From Clostridia bacterium (GTDB lineage Bacteria > Bacillota > Clostridia > Oscillospirales > CAG-272): 10,754 nucleotides of DNA. Where the stretch lies: assembly GCA_900768535.1 (NCBI GenBank), contig CAAGDE010000172.1, forward strand, positions 1-10,754. Reading direction: 5' to 3'. Shown here in pieces: positions 1 through 7,636 of this stretch. A program made the position numbers and the translations under genes. Every line of letters starts with the position of its first letter. The stretch's first letter is position 1. The notes beneath the pieces are model-generated. The model searched no databases and was not told the origin of the DNA. It was given only the letters and a program-made list of their open reading frames with translations.

Positions 1-230
1 GGAAGACCTTGGGACGCTGTCCCAAACCCTGCTTAGACCCTTCTTGGAAGAAGGGTCTAAGAACCCCAAGAACTTTCACTGAGAAGGGCATACCCCCGAC
101 TGAAGCACCGGAAAGATTTCACGGTACATTGGTCGGGGGTATGCCCTTCTCAGTGAAATTCTTTGGATTCCTAACCCTTTCTTCTAAGAAAGGTTTAGGC
201 GGGGTTTGGGGCAGAGCCCCAAGGTCTTCC
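1..230. repeat. Foldback repeat of nested hairpins, possibly MITE-like
   Basis: The whole stretch is an imperfect inverted repeat around a loop at 101-131. The ends are complementary: GGAAGACCTTGGG at 1-13 against 218-230. Reading inward, each half carries the same parts. First is a short hairpin (TTGGGAC/GTCCCAA at 9-25; TTGGGGC/GCCCCAA at 206-222). Second is a longer hairpin (arms 32-45 and 48-61, perfect 14 bp; arms 170-183 and 186-199, one mismatch). Third is a perfect 27-bp arm (74-100 against 132-158). No open frame inside looks like a protein. The end motif recurs alone at 10612-10636, so this is a dispersed family. It lies 7 bases past the eno stop and may act as an RNA stabiliser or terminator there, which is inference. 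The left edge may continue outside the window. It lacks a T-run typical of an intrinsic terminator. Confidence 0.85.
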
Positions 231-237
231 CATGGTC

Positions 238-1500
238 TCACCCATACACCGCTCCGCAGCCGATGGCGGTTTCGATGCGGAGGAGGCGGTTATATTTGGC
301 GACGCGTTCACTGCGGCAGGGGGCGCCGGACTTGATATAGGAGGAATTGACGCCGACGGCGATATCTGCCAGAGTGGAGTCCTCGGTTTCGCCGGAGCGG
401 TGGGAGGGGATATAGGCATAGCCCTTTTCGCGAGCCAGGCGGATGACGTGCAGAACCTCGGAGAGGGTACCGATCTGATTGGGCTTAATCAGGATGGCGT
501 TTGCCGCGCCGCGCCGGATGCCCTCACGGAGGCGCTTTTCGTTTGTGACGAACAGGTCGTCACCGACAAGCAGGATCTTCCGGCCCAATCGCGCGGTCAG
601 CTCTGTCCAGCCGTCAAAATCGCGCTGATCCAAGCCGTCCTCGATGGAGAAGATGGGGTACTTGTCCACCAGCCGTGCCCACTCGTCAATCAGCTCCGCG
701 CGGGTTTTGGGGGTACCGTGCTTCGGCAGGCGGTAGCCGTTGTGCTCGTCGTACCACTCTCCGGCGGCGCAGTCCAGGGCGATTTTCACCTGTTCGGTCG
801 AGTAGCCGCTTTCCTCAATCGCGCGGCAGATCAGTTCCAAAGCCTCTTCGTCCTGTCCCAGATTCGGTGCAAAGCCGCCCTCGTCCCCGACCGTGGAGGA
901 AAAGCCCTCTTTTTTCAGGATCCGACCGAGCGTGTGGTAGATTTCACTGCCCATCCGCAAGCCCTCCGAGAAGGAGGCGGCACCCACGGGGGCAATCATG
1001 AACTCCTGGATTTCCACATTGTTGGAAGCGTGCGCACCGCCGTTGAGAATGTTCATCATCGGGACGGGCAGACGTTCCGCCGCACTTCCGCCGAGGTAGC
1101 GGAAGGGGGGCAGCCGATACCAGTTTGCCGCGGCACGCATGGCGGCAAGGGAGACCGCCAGAATCGCGTTGGCGCCCAGGCGGGACTTGGAATCGGTGCC
1201 GTCCAGATCGCGCAGAATGCCGTCCACCTCCTCCTGCTCCGAGGCATTCACGCCGCACAGGGCGGGGGAGATGATCTTTCCCACGTTCGATACCGCGTCC
1301 CTGACACCCTTTCCGCCGTACCGCTTCTTTTCGTTGTCGCGCAGCTCGCAGGCTTCATAGATTCCGGTTGAAGCACCGGAGGGGACGCTTGCCACGCCCA
1401 CGGTGCCGTCAGAGAGGAAAACGGTTGCCTCCACGGTCGGGTTTCCGCGGGAATCGAGAATTTCGCGCGCGGCGGTGCGGGTAATTTGCGGTTTTGTCAT
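238..1500 (-). CDS. eno: Enolase (phosphopyruvate hydratase)
   Basis: Cytosolic glycolytic enzyme that interconverts 2-phosphoglycerate and phosphoenolpyruvate with Mg2+. The 420 residues run full length, slightly shorter than the usual 428-435. The N-terminal motif AREILDSRGNPTVE (11-24) and the flexible SGASTG loop (41-46) are present. So are His157 in GGAHASNN, Glu166 (QEF), Glu207 (GDEGGF), metal ligands Asp243, Glu287 and Asp314, catalytic Lys339 (IKPNQIGT), the SHRSGETED loop (366-374, His367) and Lys390. Nothing essential is missing. The start is ATG at 1500, preceded by a GGAAAGGA-type ribosome binding site about 10 bases upstream. The gene is transcribed leftward, apparently alone, divergent from the Se/S-carrier gene. 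I found no convincing promoter in the 148-bp divergent gap. A foldback repeat begins 7 bases past the stop. Identification is secure. Confidence 0.98.
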   Translation of the reverse strand: MTKPQITRTAAREILDSRGNPTVEATVFLSDGTVGVASVPSGASTGIYEACELRDNEKKRYGGKGVRDAVSNVGKIISPALCGVNASEQEEVDGILRDLDGTDSKSRLGANAILAVSLAAMRAAANWYRLPPFRYLGGSAAERLPVPMMNILNGGAHASNNVEIQEFMIAPVGAASFSEGLRMGSEIYHTLGRILKKEGFSSTVGDEGGFAPNLGQDEEALELICRAIEESGYSTEQVKIALDCAAGEWYDEHNGYRLPKHGTPKTRAELIDEWARLVDKYPIFSIEDGLDQRDFDGWTELTARLGRKILLVGDDLFVTNEKRLREGIRRGAANAILIKPNQIGTLSEVLHVIRLAREKGYAYIPSHRSGETEDSTLADIAVGVNSSYIKSGAPCRSERVAKYNRLLRIETAIGCGAVYG

Positions 1501-1648
1501 ATTGGATCCATCCTTTCCGAATTTTCTGCCACCAGTATTGACGCCGGCGGCGGGGATTATTCACACCCGCGGGGCGGTTGGCGCATATATTGTCAGTGAA
1601 GGGCGCTTTCTGTCGCTCTTCCACTATTCGGAAAAGGAGTTGATCGGT

Positions 1649-1873
1649 ATGCGCAGGGAACCCATGCCGATGTCCTGCCGGCTGACGGTCGGATCCGGCA
1701 CGCAGGCAATGCGGGCACAGCGGGTTCTGACGGCGGCGGGACTGCGGTGCGAGGTCATCAAGGACGAAAGCCCCGACCGGAGACGGGGATGTGCCTATGC
1801 ACTGGCATATGACTGCCTGCAGAAGGCACCGGTCGCGGAAGCCCTGCGGAATGCCGGCATCCGTGCGCGCTGA
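1649..1873 (+). CDS. DUF3343 putative Se/S carrier-like protein
   Basis: A 74-residue protein resembling the Se_S_carrier (DUF3343) family: a short alpha/beta domain thought to carry sulfur or selenium on a cysteine. What can be seen: a strand followed by GSGTQAMRAQRVLTAAG (15-31), then CEVIKDESPD, then RRGCAYAL (45-52) with Cys48 at the position where the family has its conserved cysteine. The family assignment is from remembered pattern, not a search. The ATG at 1649 is chosen because AAGGAG at 1634-1639 sits 9 bases before it; the reading frame stays open further upstream but only antisense to eno. Its TGA overlaps the next ATG by one base (TGATG), so it is almost certainly translated together with the desulfurase-like gene. 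Such pairs recur in Clostridia. The actual cargo, sulfur or selenium, cannot be read here. Confidence 0.85.
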   Translation: MRREPMPMSCRLTVGSGTQAMRAQRVLTAAGLRCEVIKDESPDRRRGCAYALAYDCLQKAPVAEALRNAGIRAR

Positions 1874-3015
1874 TGCTGTATCTTGACAACGCCGCCACCA
1901 CGTTTCCCAAGCCGCCGTCGGTGCTTTCCGCCATGCGGGAATGCTGTGCAAAGTACTGCGGCAACCCCGGCAGAGGGGGACACACGCTTTCCATGCGGGC
2001 ATCGGAGACGGTCTATTCCTGCCGGGAGGCGCTTGCGGAGCAGTTCGGAAGCGGTCATCCCGAAAACACGGTCTTCACCCTGAACGCCACGGCGGCGCTG
2101 AATCTTGCCGTCAAGGGGCTTGCCGAGGCAGGGGATCATATCCTGATCTCCGATATCGAGCACAACGCTGTCCGCCGCCCGGTGGATGCACTGGCGCGGG
2201 AGGGGAGGATCCGATACGATGTCTTTCCGTCCTACGCCGCAGACCCGGAGCGGACGGAGGAAAAAATACTGGAGGGAATCCGGTGCCGCATCCGCCCGGA
2301 GACAAGGCTGCTGGTCTGCACCCACGCCTCCAATATCTGCCCGGTGACCATGCCGCTGGAAGCCATCGGCGCGCTCTGCCGGGAGCGGGGAATCCGCTTC
2401 ATCGTGGATGCGGCGCAGTCGGCGGGACATTTGCCGATTGACATGGAGCGGATGGGGATTGATCTCCTCTGCGCCCCCGGGCACAAGGGACTGCTGGGCG
2501 GGCAGGGGTGCGGATTCCTGATCCTGCGGGAGGGAATTCGCCTGCGGACGCTGACCGAGGGGGGAAGCGGCGTGGATTCGGTTCCGCCGGAGATGCCGGA
2601 GGAGGCGCCCGAACGGTACGAAGCCGGAACGCTTCCGACCCCTGCCATTGCGGGACTGCTTGCCGGTGTCCGTTTTGTGCGAAAGGTCGGAGAGGACAGC
2701 ATCCGCGCGCACCTCGGCGAATGGAATGCGTATCTGCGGGAGCGCCTGCTGACTCTGCCGGGTGTGGAGGTTCTGACACCCTGGTGCGACGGCGCGATTC
2801 TGCTGTTCCGTTGCGCCGGTATGCCCTCCGAGCGGGTGGGCGCGGAGCTGAACCGCCGGGGTATCTGTGTCCGTGCCGGGCTGCACTGCGCCCCGTTGGC
2901 GCACCGGACGCTGGGAACCCTGCCCGACGGCGCGGTTCGCGTCAGCCCCGGTATCTTCACCGAACGGCGCGATGCCGACACCGTCTACCGCGCCATGCGG
3001 GAGATGCTTTCCTGA
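1873..3015 (+). CDS. Cysteine desulfurase/selenocysteine lyase-like class V aminotransferase
   Basis: PLP enzyme of 380 residues in the NifS/SufS/Csd superfamily, most like the short-N-terminus clade typified by EF2568 (TIGR01977). It starts directly at MLYLDNAATTFPKP, lacking the N-terminal extension of SufS. Visible residues: His97 stacking on PLP (DIEHNAV), Asp179 and Gln182 (VDAAQSAG), Schiff-base Lys205 (APGHKGLLGG), and the persulfide-forming candidate Cys339 (RAGLHCAP). All key positions for removing S or Se from (seleno)cysteine are present, but the clade has no firmly settled function, so the substrate is inference. It overlaps the Se/S-carrier gene by one base, which suggests that the small protein receives the chalcogen from Cys339. 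No selD, iscU or sufU lies in this window. A bidirectional terminator follows 22 bases after the stop. Confidence 0.93.
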   Translation: MLYLDNAATTFPKPPSVLSAMRECCAKYCGNPGRGGHTLSMRASETVYSCREALAEQFGSGHPENTVFTLNATAALNLAVKGLAEAGDHILISDIEHNAVRRPVDALAREGRIRYDVFPSYAADPERTEEKILEGIRCRIRPETRLLVCTHASNICPVTMPLEAIGALCRERGIRFIVDAAQSAGHLPIDMERMGIDLLCAPGHKGLLGGQGCGFLILREGIRLRTLTEGGSGVDSVPPEMPEEAPERYEAGTLPTPAIAGLLAGVRFVRKVGEDSIRAHLGEWNAYLRERLLTLPGVEVLTPWCDGAILLFRCAGMPSERVGAELNRRGICVRAGLHCAPLAHRTLGTLPDGAVRVSPGIFTERRDADTVYRAMREMLS

Positions 3016-3037
3016 CTGTCCTTAGCCTGCCAAAAAA

Positions 3038-3064
3038 GACCGTGCCGCGACTTGCGGTACGGTC
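3038..3064. terminator. Bidirectional intrinsic terminator between converging operons
   Basis: An 11-bp stem (GACCGTGCCGC at 3038-3048; GCGGTACGGTC at 3054-3064, one G-U type pair) encloses a 5-base loop. On the plus strand it is followed by a T-rich run (ATTTCCTTCTT). On the minus strand it is followed by TTTTTT, read from AAAAAA at 3032-3037. It lies 22 bases after the desulfurase-like stop and about 230 bases beyond the stop of the leftward HAD gene, so it can end both transcripts. The minus-strand version is the better terminator by its U-run. Confidence 0.85.
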
Positions 3065-3295
3065 ATTTCCTTCTTACGGGTGGGGGGGGTAGGAATGCTT
3101 TCCCGTGATTGCGCTCCCTGGTTTCGCCCGCATCCGTCGCTGGCGCGTCACCTTTCCCACCCAAGGGGAAGGCTATCAGCAAGAGCGAATTGGCTTTGTC
3201 TTTGGCTGTTACGGCACATTTTATGGGGGATCACTTTGCACTTTTTCGGGGAAAAGGTGGCAGCCGGTGCCGGATGCGGGCGATTTCGGCGTGTG
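3065..3295. other. Intergenic stretch between converging genes
   Basis: No gene is visible in this 231-bp stretch, which would be the 3' untranslated part of the leftward operon. It holds an eight-G run at 3082-3089. An imperfect inverted repeat is formed by CACCTTTCCC near 3149-3158 and GGGGAAAAGGTG near 3249-3260. CACTTTT and AAAGGTG around 3239-3260 form a local hairpin. The stretch could be an old repeat remnant or a processed 3' end. I cannot assign a function. Confidence 0.4.
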
Positions 3296-4012
3296 TTACT
3301 GCGCCGGGGTGCCCGCTGTCCGGTCAAGTGCTTCCAATGCGGAGGGCAGTTCGTTCAGTGAGCGGATCCGCAGATCGGGGCGAACGCCGTTGCCGGATTT
3401 CTGCCCGGTCGGGTCAAACAGGACGGTACGCAGTCCCGCCGCCTGTCCGCCGGCAATGTCGGAGGTGAGACTGTCGCCGATCATGACCGTTTCTGCACGG
3501 ACAAGTGCCGGAAAGCGGGTGAAGATCGCGTCAAAGAACGCCGGGGACGGCTTTTCGGCGCCGATTTCCGCCGAGATGAACAGTCCGTCAAAGAGCGGTG
3601 CAATTCCGGCACCGGCGAGCCGGGCACGCTGAATGTGCCCCGTTCCGTTGGAGGCGGCAAACAGGCGGTAGCGTCCGTGAAGCGCCGCCAGCGTTTTATG
3701 TGCGTCGGGGATCAGGAAATACCGGGAGGCGAGCCGCTCCTCGTAGGCGTGCGTGACGGCTTCCGGATCAATCCCGGTGATGCCGGACACCCGGAACAGA
3801 TCGCGGAAGCGCAGAACCTTCAGCGCGTCCCGCGTGACCTCGCCGCGCTCCAGCCGGTGCCAGTAGTCCGCGTTGATGGCGGCATACCGGTCCGGGAGTG
3901 CATCGGGAACGGGGATGCCGAACGAGACAAGCGTTTCCGTCAGGGCACTCCGTTCCGAAAGACGGAAATCCAGCAGGGTATCATCCAGATCGAAGAAGAG
4001 ATTCCGCATCAT
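3296..4012 (-). CDS. yjjG: HAD phosphatase, YjjG-type noncanonical pyrimidine nucleotidase
   Basis: A 238-residue HAD hydrolase that aligns by eye along its length with E. coli YjjG, which dephosphorylates pyrimidine nucleoside monophosphates including noncanonical ones. Motif I is FDLDDTLLD with nucleophile Asp8 and acid/base Asp10. Motif II is Ser121 in AASNGTGH, motif III is Lys154 in GAEKPSP, and motif IV is GDSLTSDIAGG with Asp180 and Asp185. The helical cap between motifs I and II includes the AAINADYWHRLERGEVTRDAL stretch (44-64), matching the YjjG cap. The start is the first of two ATG codons (MMRN), whose ATGA overlaps the stop of the SbcC-like gene by four bases, so translation is probably coupled. 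No key residue is missing. Substrate range is inferred from family; another HAD nucleotidase or phosphoglycolate phosphatase is less likely. Confidence 0.88.
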   Translation of the reverse strand: MMRNLFFDLDDTLLDFRLSERSALTETLVSFGIPVPDALPDRYAAINADYWHRLERGEVTRDALKVLRFRDLFRVSGITGIDPEAVTHAYEERLASRYFLIPDAHKTLAALHGRYRLFAASNGTGHIQRARLAGAGIAPLFDGLFISAEIGAEKPSPAFFDAIFTRFPALVRAETVMIGDSLTSDIAGGQAAGLRTVLFDPTGQKSGNGVRPDLRIRSLNELPSALEALDRTAGTPAQ

Positions 4013-6576
4013 GATGGACTCCGTTTCTGCTGTCCTGCCCGGCTCGGGTGGCAGACGAAATAGAGAATCTGCGTGTCTTTCCCGACATCCCGCAGATAGG
4101 CGAGCGCCGCCCGCAGATGGGCATCGTCAAAGTTGACAAAGGGGTCGTCCAGAAGGAGAAAGGGCTTCTCGCCGTCCGCCGTCAGTGCCTCGGTCAGCGC
4201 CAGACGTGCGCAGAACCGGAGCAGGTCGCGCGTTCCGCGGCTGGCAGTCGTAATGGCTCTTGTCGCGCCGCCGTCCCGCACCGAGACCGTCAGCTGGCTG
4301 TCCATGACCGCCTGCAGTCCGGTTGCCTTGCCCAGCCGGTCGAGCCGCTTCTGAAAGGCGCTCTGAATCCCGCCCATGTAGCGCGTGGAAAGGGCTTCCT
4401 TGGCTTTTTCGAGGTATTCCGCCGCATTGCGCAGAACCGAAAGGTTTGCCCGCGCCGTGTCCAGCTCCTCCTGCAGGCGGCTGATCCGGTCGGTCAGCTC
4501 CGGAATGTCCGCGGTCTGATCGGTCAGGCGGGACCAGGTCTCCCGCTGCTTCTGCGCCTGCTCTCTTGCCGCGCGGAGCGCTCCCCGCAGATCGGCATCC
4601 GAGCCGACCGCCGGGGCGGGCGCATCCAGAACCGCCCGGTTCTCCCGGTAAAAGGCGTCCTTTCGCCCGGTCAGCGCGGCGATCTCCACGGTCAGCTGGC
4701 GGTGCTCCATGCAGAGCCGTTCGATCTGCATCTGGCAGTCCTCCGGCTGTTTTCCGGCGTGCACGGCAGTCAGACGGTCAAAGAAGGACCGGATTGCGGC
4801 TTGCTTTTGCGACAGCCCCGTCTCCGATTCCGTGCGGCGTGCCTGCAGCGTCTCTGCGCGGCGGCGGAGTGCGGTCAGCTCGTTTGCGTCACTGCGCAGT
4901 CCCGCCAGCGCGCGGGGAAGATCGCCGGACGGATACGGCAGACCGAATGCTGTAAAGAAGCGTGTCAGCTCTGTTTTTGCACCGGTCTGCTTTGATGTGA
5001 GTGCGGCGCGTTCCCGTGCGGATTGCCGCTCGGAGGCGTCGGCAGCCCGAGCCTGCGCGGAGAGCACCGACAGCTGTGTCAGCTCCTCCCGCAGGTTTCC
5101 GCCCTGCCGGTGCAGACCGTAGCGCGTGAGCATGGACCGGACCGGCTCAAGGACCGATTCCGGCGTTTCCCGCTTTTCCGGCTCGGCGGGTTTTTCCGGC
5201 TTTCCTACGGCGAGGAAGAGAAACAGCGATGTAATCAGAAGTGCTCCGCCGCCGAGAAACAGCGGCAGACCCTGCAATCCCGCTCCGGGAATGAGCGGAA
5301 GGATCAGCAGTCCGATGCCGCAGAGCAGGGTAAGCAGGGGTATCGGCAGGGGAATCCTCCGGCGCACGGGTGCTTTGCCGCGTACCGATTCCGTCACGGC
5401 GAGCCGGTCGGCACGGTCGATTGCGGCGGCGGCGCGAGAAAGCGCTTCCTCGGCGGGAAGACCGACCTGCCGCACCCGGAGAACCGCAGGGGGAACCTCC
5501 GGCGCGGCAATCCGGGCAAGGCGAAGCTCGGCATCGCGCAGATCCCGCTCGGAGGCGTCGGCGCGGTCGAAATCCGCCGCAGTCGGAATTCCCTTCGGGA
5601 ACCGCCGGGTAAGTGCGCCCAGGCGGGATTGCTCGTCCTCCGAGAGAACGGCTGCCTGCGCGGTCAGCTGAATGCTCCGGAACTCGGCGAGGCGCGTCCG
5701 GTTCATGCCGATCTCCCCCTCGGTCGGGACTGCCCCGTCTCCGAACGCATGGACGATCTCCTGCAGGCGCCGCTCCTTTGCGCGGAGATCGGATTGCAGT
5801 TCTTCGTACTGCCGGCGGACGGCATTGGCCCGCTCTGCCGAAAGCTGACTGCTGTGGAAGCGGTTCAACGATGCTTCTGCGGCGGCGACCTCCTTTTCCG
5901 CCCGGCGGAGTGCCTCTGCGGCGGCTGTCTGCTCGGTCTGCTTTTCCCGAAGCTCCTCCAGACGGCGGGTCCTGTTGCGCAGCTCGGAGTCCAGATCGCT
6001 GATGTACCCTCTGCCGCCCTTGACTTCATAGTATTTCCGCCGCTTGTCGATTGCCGCCTGCGCCTCGTCGTAGCAGCCCATGTCATCGGGGCTTTCAACC
6101 AGTCCGGTCAGCTTGGCGCGCACCGAGGCGTTTTCCCCCTCGGTGTCCAGGGCACGTTCCGAGAGATACGCGCTCCGCTCGAAGCCGTCCGCGTCAATGC
6201 CGAACAGCGTGCTTCCGATATCGGAGCCAAAGGCATCGGAGGGCTTTCCGGTGGCGAGATCAAACAGGCGGAATTCATCCTTTGCCTCCCTTGCACCGAA
6301 GGTCCGCTCCACCCGGAACCGTCCCGTGGCGCATTCGAATTCAAGACTGCCGCCGAAGGTTCCGCCTCCCCAGGGCTGGTATTTTTTGCGCTCGTTGAAG
6401 TCCAGATCGGTTTTTCTTGTGGCGGGGAGTCCGTAAAGCATGGCTTTGATGAAGACCGCCAGGGTGCTTTTTCCCCAGCCGTTTTCCTGGCAGACGGTGT
6501 TCAGACCGTCCGCAAGATCAAGCGAAAAATCGTGGAACGCCCCGAAATCCTGTATTTCCAGCCGCAACAGCTTCAT
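4009..6576 (-). CDS. SbcC/YhaN-like ATPase with membrane hairpin
   Basis: An 855-residue SMC-like ATPase of the YhaN type, expected to partner the upstream SbcD/YhaO-like nuclease in processing DNA ends. The N-terminal half-site (1-190) has the strand MKLLRLEIQDFGAFHDFSLDL-like start typical of RecF/SbcC heads and a Walker A at 30-38 (QENGWGKST). The first glycine of the usual GxxxxGKS is replaced by Gln30. Coiled coil runs roughly 195-400 and 470-730. Between them are two hydrophobic segments (about 408-428 and 436-457), with no CxxC zinc hook. The C-terminal half-site has a signature-like TASRGTRDLLRF (777-788) and Walker B FLLLDDP (806-812). The ATG at 6576 overlaps the upstream stop by four bases (ATGA), and the gene's own stop overlaps the HAD start in the same way. 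It is shorter than B. subtilis YhaN. ATPase and nuclease partnership are inferred from family and context. Confidence 0.9.
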   Translation of the reverse strand: MKLLRLEIQDFGAFHDFSLDLADGLNTVCQENGWGKSTLAVFIKAMLYGLPATRKTDLDFNERKKYQPWGGGTFGGSLEFECATGRFRVERTFGAREAKDEFRLFDLATGKPSDAFGSDIGSTLFGIDADGFERSAYLSERALDTEGENASVRAKLTGLVESPDDMGCYDEAQAAIDKRRKYYEVKGGRGYISDLDSELRNRTRRLEELREKQTEQTAAAEALRRAEKEVAAAEASLNRFHSSQLSAERANAVRRQYEELQSDLRAKERRLQEIVHAFGDGAVPTEGEIGMNRTRLAEFRSIQLTAQAAVLSEDEQSRLGALTRRFPKGIPTAADFDRADASERDLRDAELRLARIAAPEVPPAVLRVRQVGLPAEEALSRAAAAIDRADRLAVTESVRGKAPVRRRIPLPIPLLTLLCGIGLLILPLIPGAGLQGLPLFLGGGALLITSLFLFLAVGKPEKPAEPEKRETPESVLEPVRSMLTRYGLHRQGGNLREELTQLSVLSAQARAADASERQSARERAALTSKQTGAKTELTRFFTAFGLPYPSGDLPRALAGLRSDANELTALRRRAETLQARRTESETGLSQKQAAIRSFFDRLTAVHAGKQPEDCQMQIERLCMEHRQLTVEIAALTGRKDAFYRENRAVLDAPAPAVGSDADLRGALRAAREQAQKQRETWSRLTDQTADIPELTDRISRLQEELDTARANLSVLRNAAEYLEKAKEALSTRYMGGIQSAFQKRLDRLGKATGLQAVMDSQLTVSVRDGGATRAITTASRGTRDLLRFCARLALTEALTADGEKPFLLLDDPFVNFDDAHLRAALAYLRDVGKDTQILYFVCHPSRAGQQKRSPS

Positions 6577-7628
6577 TCCTCCGCCTCCTCTCCCCGCAGA
6601 ACGCGCAGTCCGCAGGCAATCACGCGCTCCTTTTCGGATTCCTCCAGGTCGGATGCGAGCACCTGACGGATGAATTCTCCCTTGAGCGAAATGTCATGCG
6701 TGTAATCCTCCGGGCGGATGGCGAGCGTGGTCTCGTTCCGGATCCGGAGCAGGGCAAACCGACCGGAAAGCGCCGCCTCCAGCCCCGCCGTGTCCGGAAT
6801 TCCGTCCGGCGGGACGGCGCCGACCAGGGCAAGCCGGCAGAAGTCGGTCTGCGGGATGTCGGCGGTCTTTTCCTGCGCCGCACGCTCCAGAGCGAGCGCC
6901 GAGGGGCAGTCGCTGACGTCCAGCGACACCGCGTGGAAGGTGCGCGGGGCGTAGGGGACAAACCGGTGCGTCAGGCGGCTGTTGACCGTTTCCAGCAGGA
7001 TGTAGCCCTTCTTGCCGCATTCGTCAAAGCCCCGCCCCATCAGACAGCCCGGATAGCACGCCACGCCGCGGTCATCCAGCTGTGCCTCGCGGTACTCGTG
7101 GATGTGCCCCAGCGCCAGATAGTCGATGTTTTTGTCCTTGAGCCGGCGGAAGGAGATGCCGTACTCTCCCGCACTGCTCCCCGTGACCTGTCCGTGGAGC
7201 AGGACGATATTGATGCTGTCGCGCGGAAGCTCCAGCGCATCGGGGTCGGGCGCGGTTCCGCCGGCGAGGGTGAGATTTCCCAGGCGGTAGTATGTCCAGT
7301 CCTGCCCGAAGGTGTGCAGGTTCGGCGGCAGATCGTCCCGCCCCGACAGCCCGCCGCCGTCATGGTTTCCGGCAAGATAAAAGACCGACAGGTCGGGATG
7401 TGCACGGAACAGCTCCAGCACATAGCACACGGTCTTCTCGGAGGTGTTGCCCGAATCGAACAGATCGCCGGCAATGAGCAGTGCGTCCGCGCCGTTTTCG
7501 TCCGCAAACGCAACAAGGGACGCAAAATTGCTGCGTACCGCCCGGCGATAGTCCCGCGCCGCGTCCGGCGGAAAGACCGACTCCAAAGGGGAGTCCAGGT
7601 GCACATCGGCACAGTGAATCAGTTTCAA
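6573..7628 (-). CDS. SbcD/YhaO-like metallophosphoesterase, DNA exonuclease subunit
   Basis: A 351-residue calcineurin-like phosphoesterase of the SbcD/Mre11/YhaO group, a metal-dependent DNA nuclease. The motifs are in order: ADVHLDSP (Asp8, His10), AGDLFDSG (Asp55), LAGNHDGG (Asn88, His89), LLHGQ (His145) and LGHIH (His175, His177). The C-terminal part (about 225-351) is the less conserved capping region. The start is taken as TTG at 7628-7626. AAAGGAG (minus strand, 7637-7643) lies 8 bases before it, the phosphoesterase fold begins at the very next residues (KLIHCADVH), and an extended -10 promoter is just upstream. The open frame continues 109 codons further, but that part crosses two promoters and a divergent gene. 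The stop overlaps the SbcC-like start by four bases. YhaO fits better than classical SbcD given the YhaN-like partner. Confidence 0.93.
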   Translation of the reverse strand: MKLIHCADVHLDSPLESVFPPDAARDYRRAVRSNFASLVAFADENGADALLIAGDLFDSGNTSEKTVCYVLELFRAHPDLSVFYLAGNHDGGGLSGRDDLPPNLHTFGQDWTYYRLGNLTLAGGTAPDPDALELPRDSINIVLLHGQVTGSSAGEYGISFRRLKDKNIDYLALGHIHEYREAQLDDRGVACYPGCLMGRGFDECGKKGYILLETVNSRLTHRFVPYAPRTFHAVSLDVSDCPSALALERAAQEKTADIPQTDFCRLALVGAVPPDGIPDTAGLEAALSGRFALLRIRNETTLAIRPEDYTHDISLKGEFIRQVLASDLEESEKERVIACGLRVLRGEEAEE

Positions 7629-7636
7629 GGTCAGAT

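Noticed and set aside
1538..1591. TTGACG at 1538 and TATATT at 1586 as a promoter for the Se/S-carrier gene
   Set aside because: The two hexamers are far too widely spaced, and neither has a good partner at 16-18 bases.
1403..1648. An 82-codon upstream extension of the Se/S-carrier gene
   Set aside because: The first part is antisense to eno, the sequence resembles no family, and ATG 1649 has its own AAGGAG site.
5023..6666. A 547-codon open frame antisense to the SbcC-like gene, and similar long antisense frames in eno (232-1371) and the desulfurase-like gene (1795-2904)
   Set aside because: Long antisense frames are expected in GC-rich genes. They have no family resemblance and the opposite strand encodes clear proteins.
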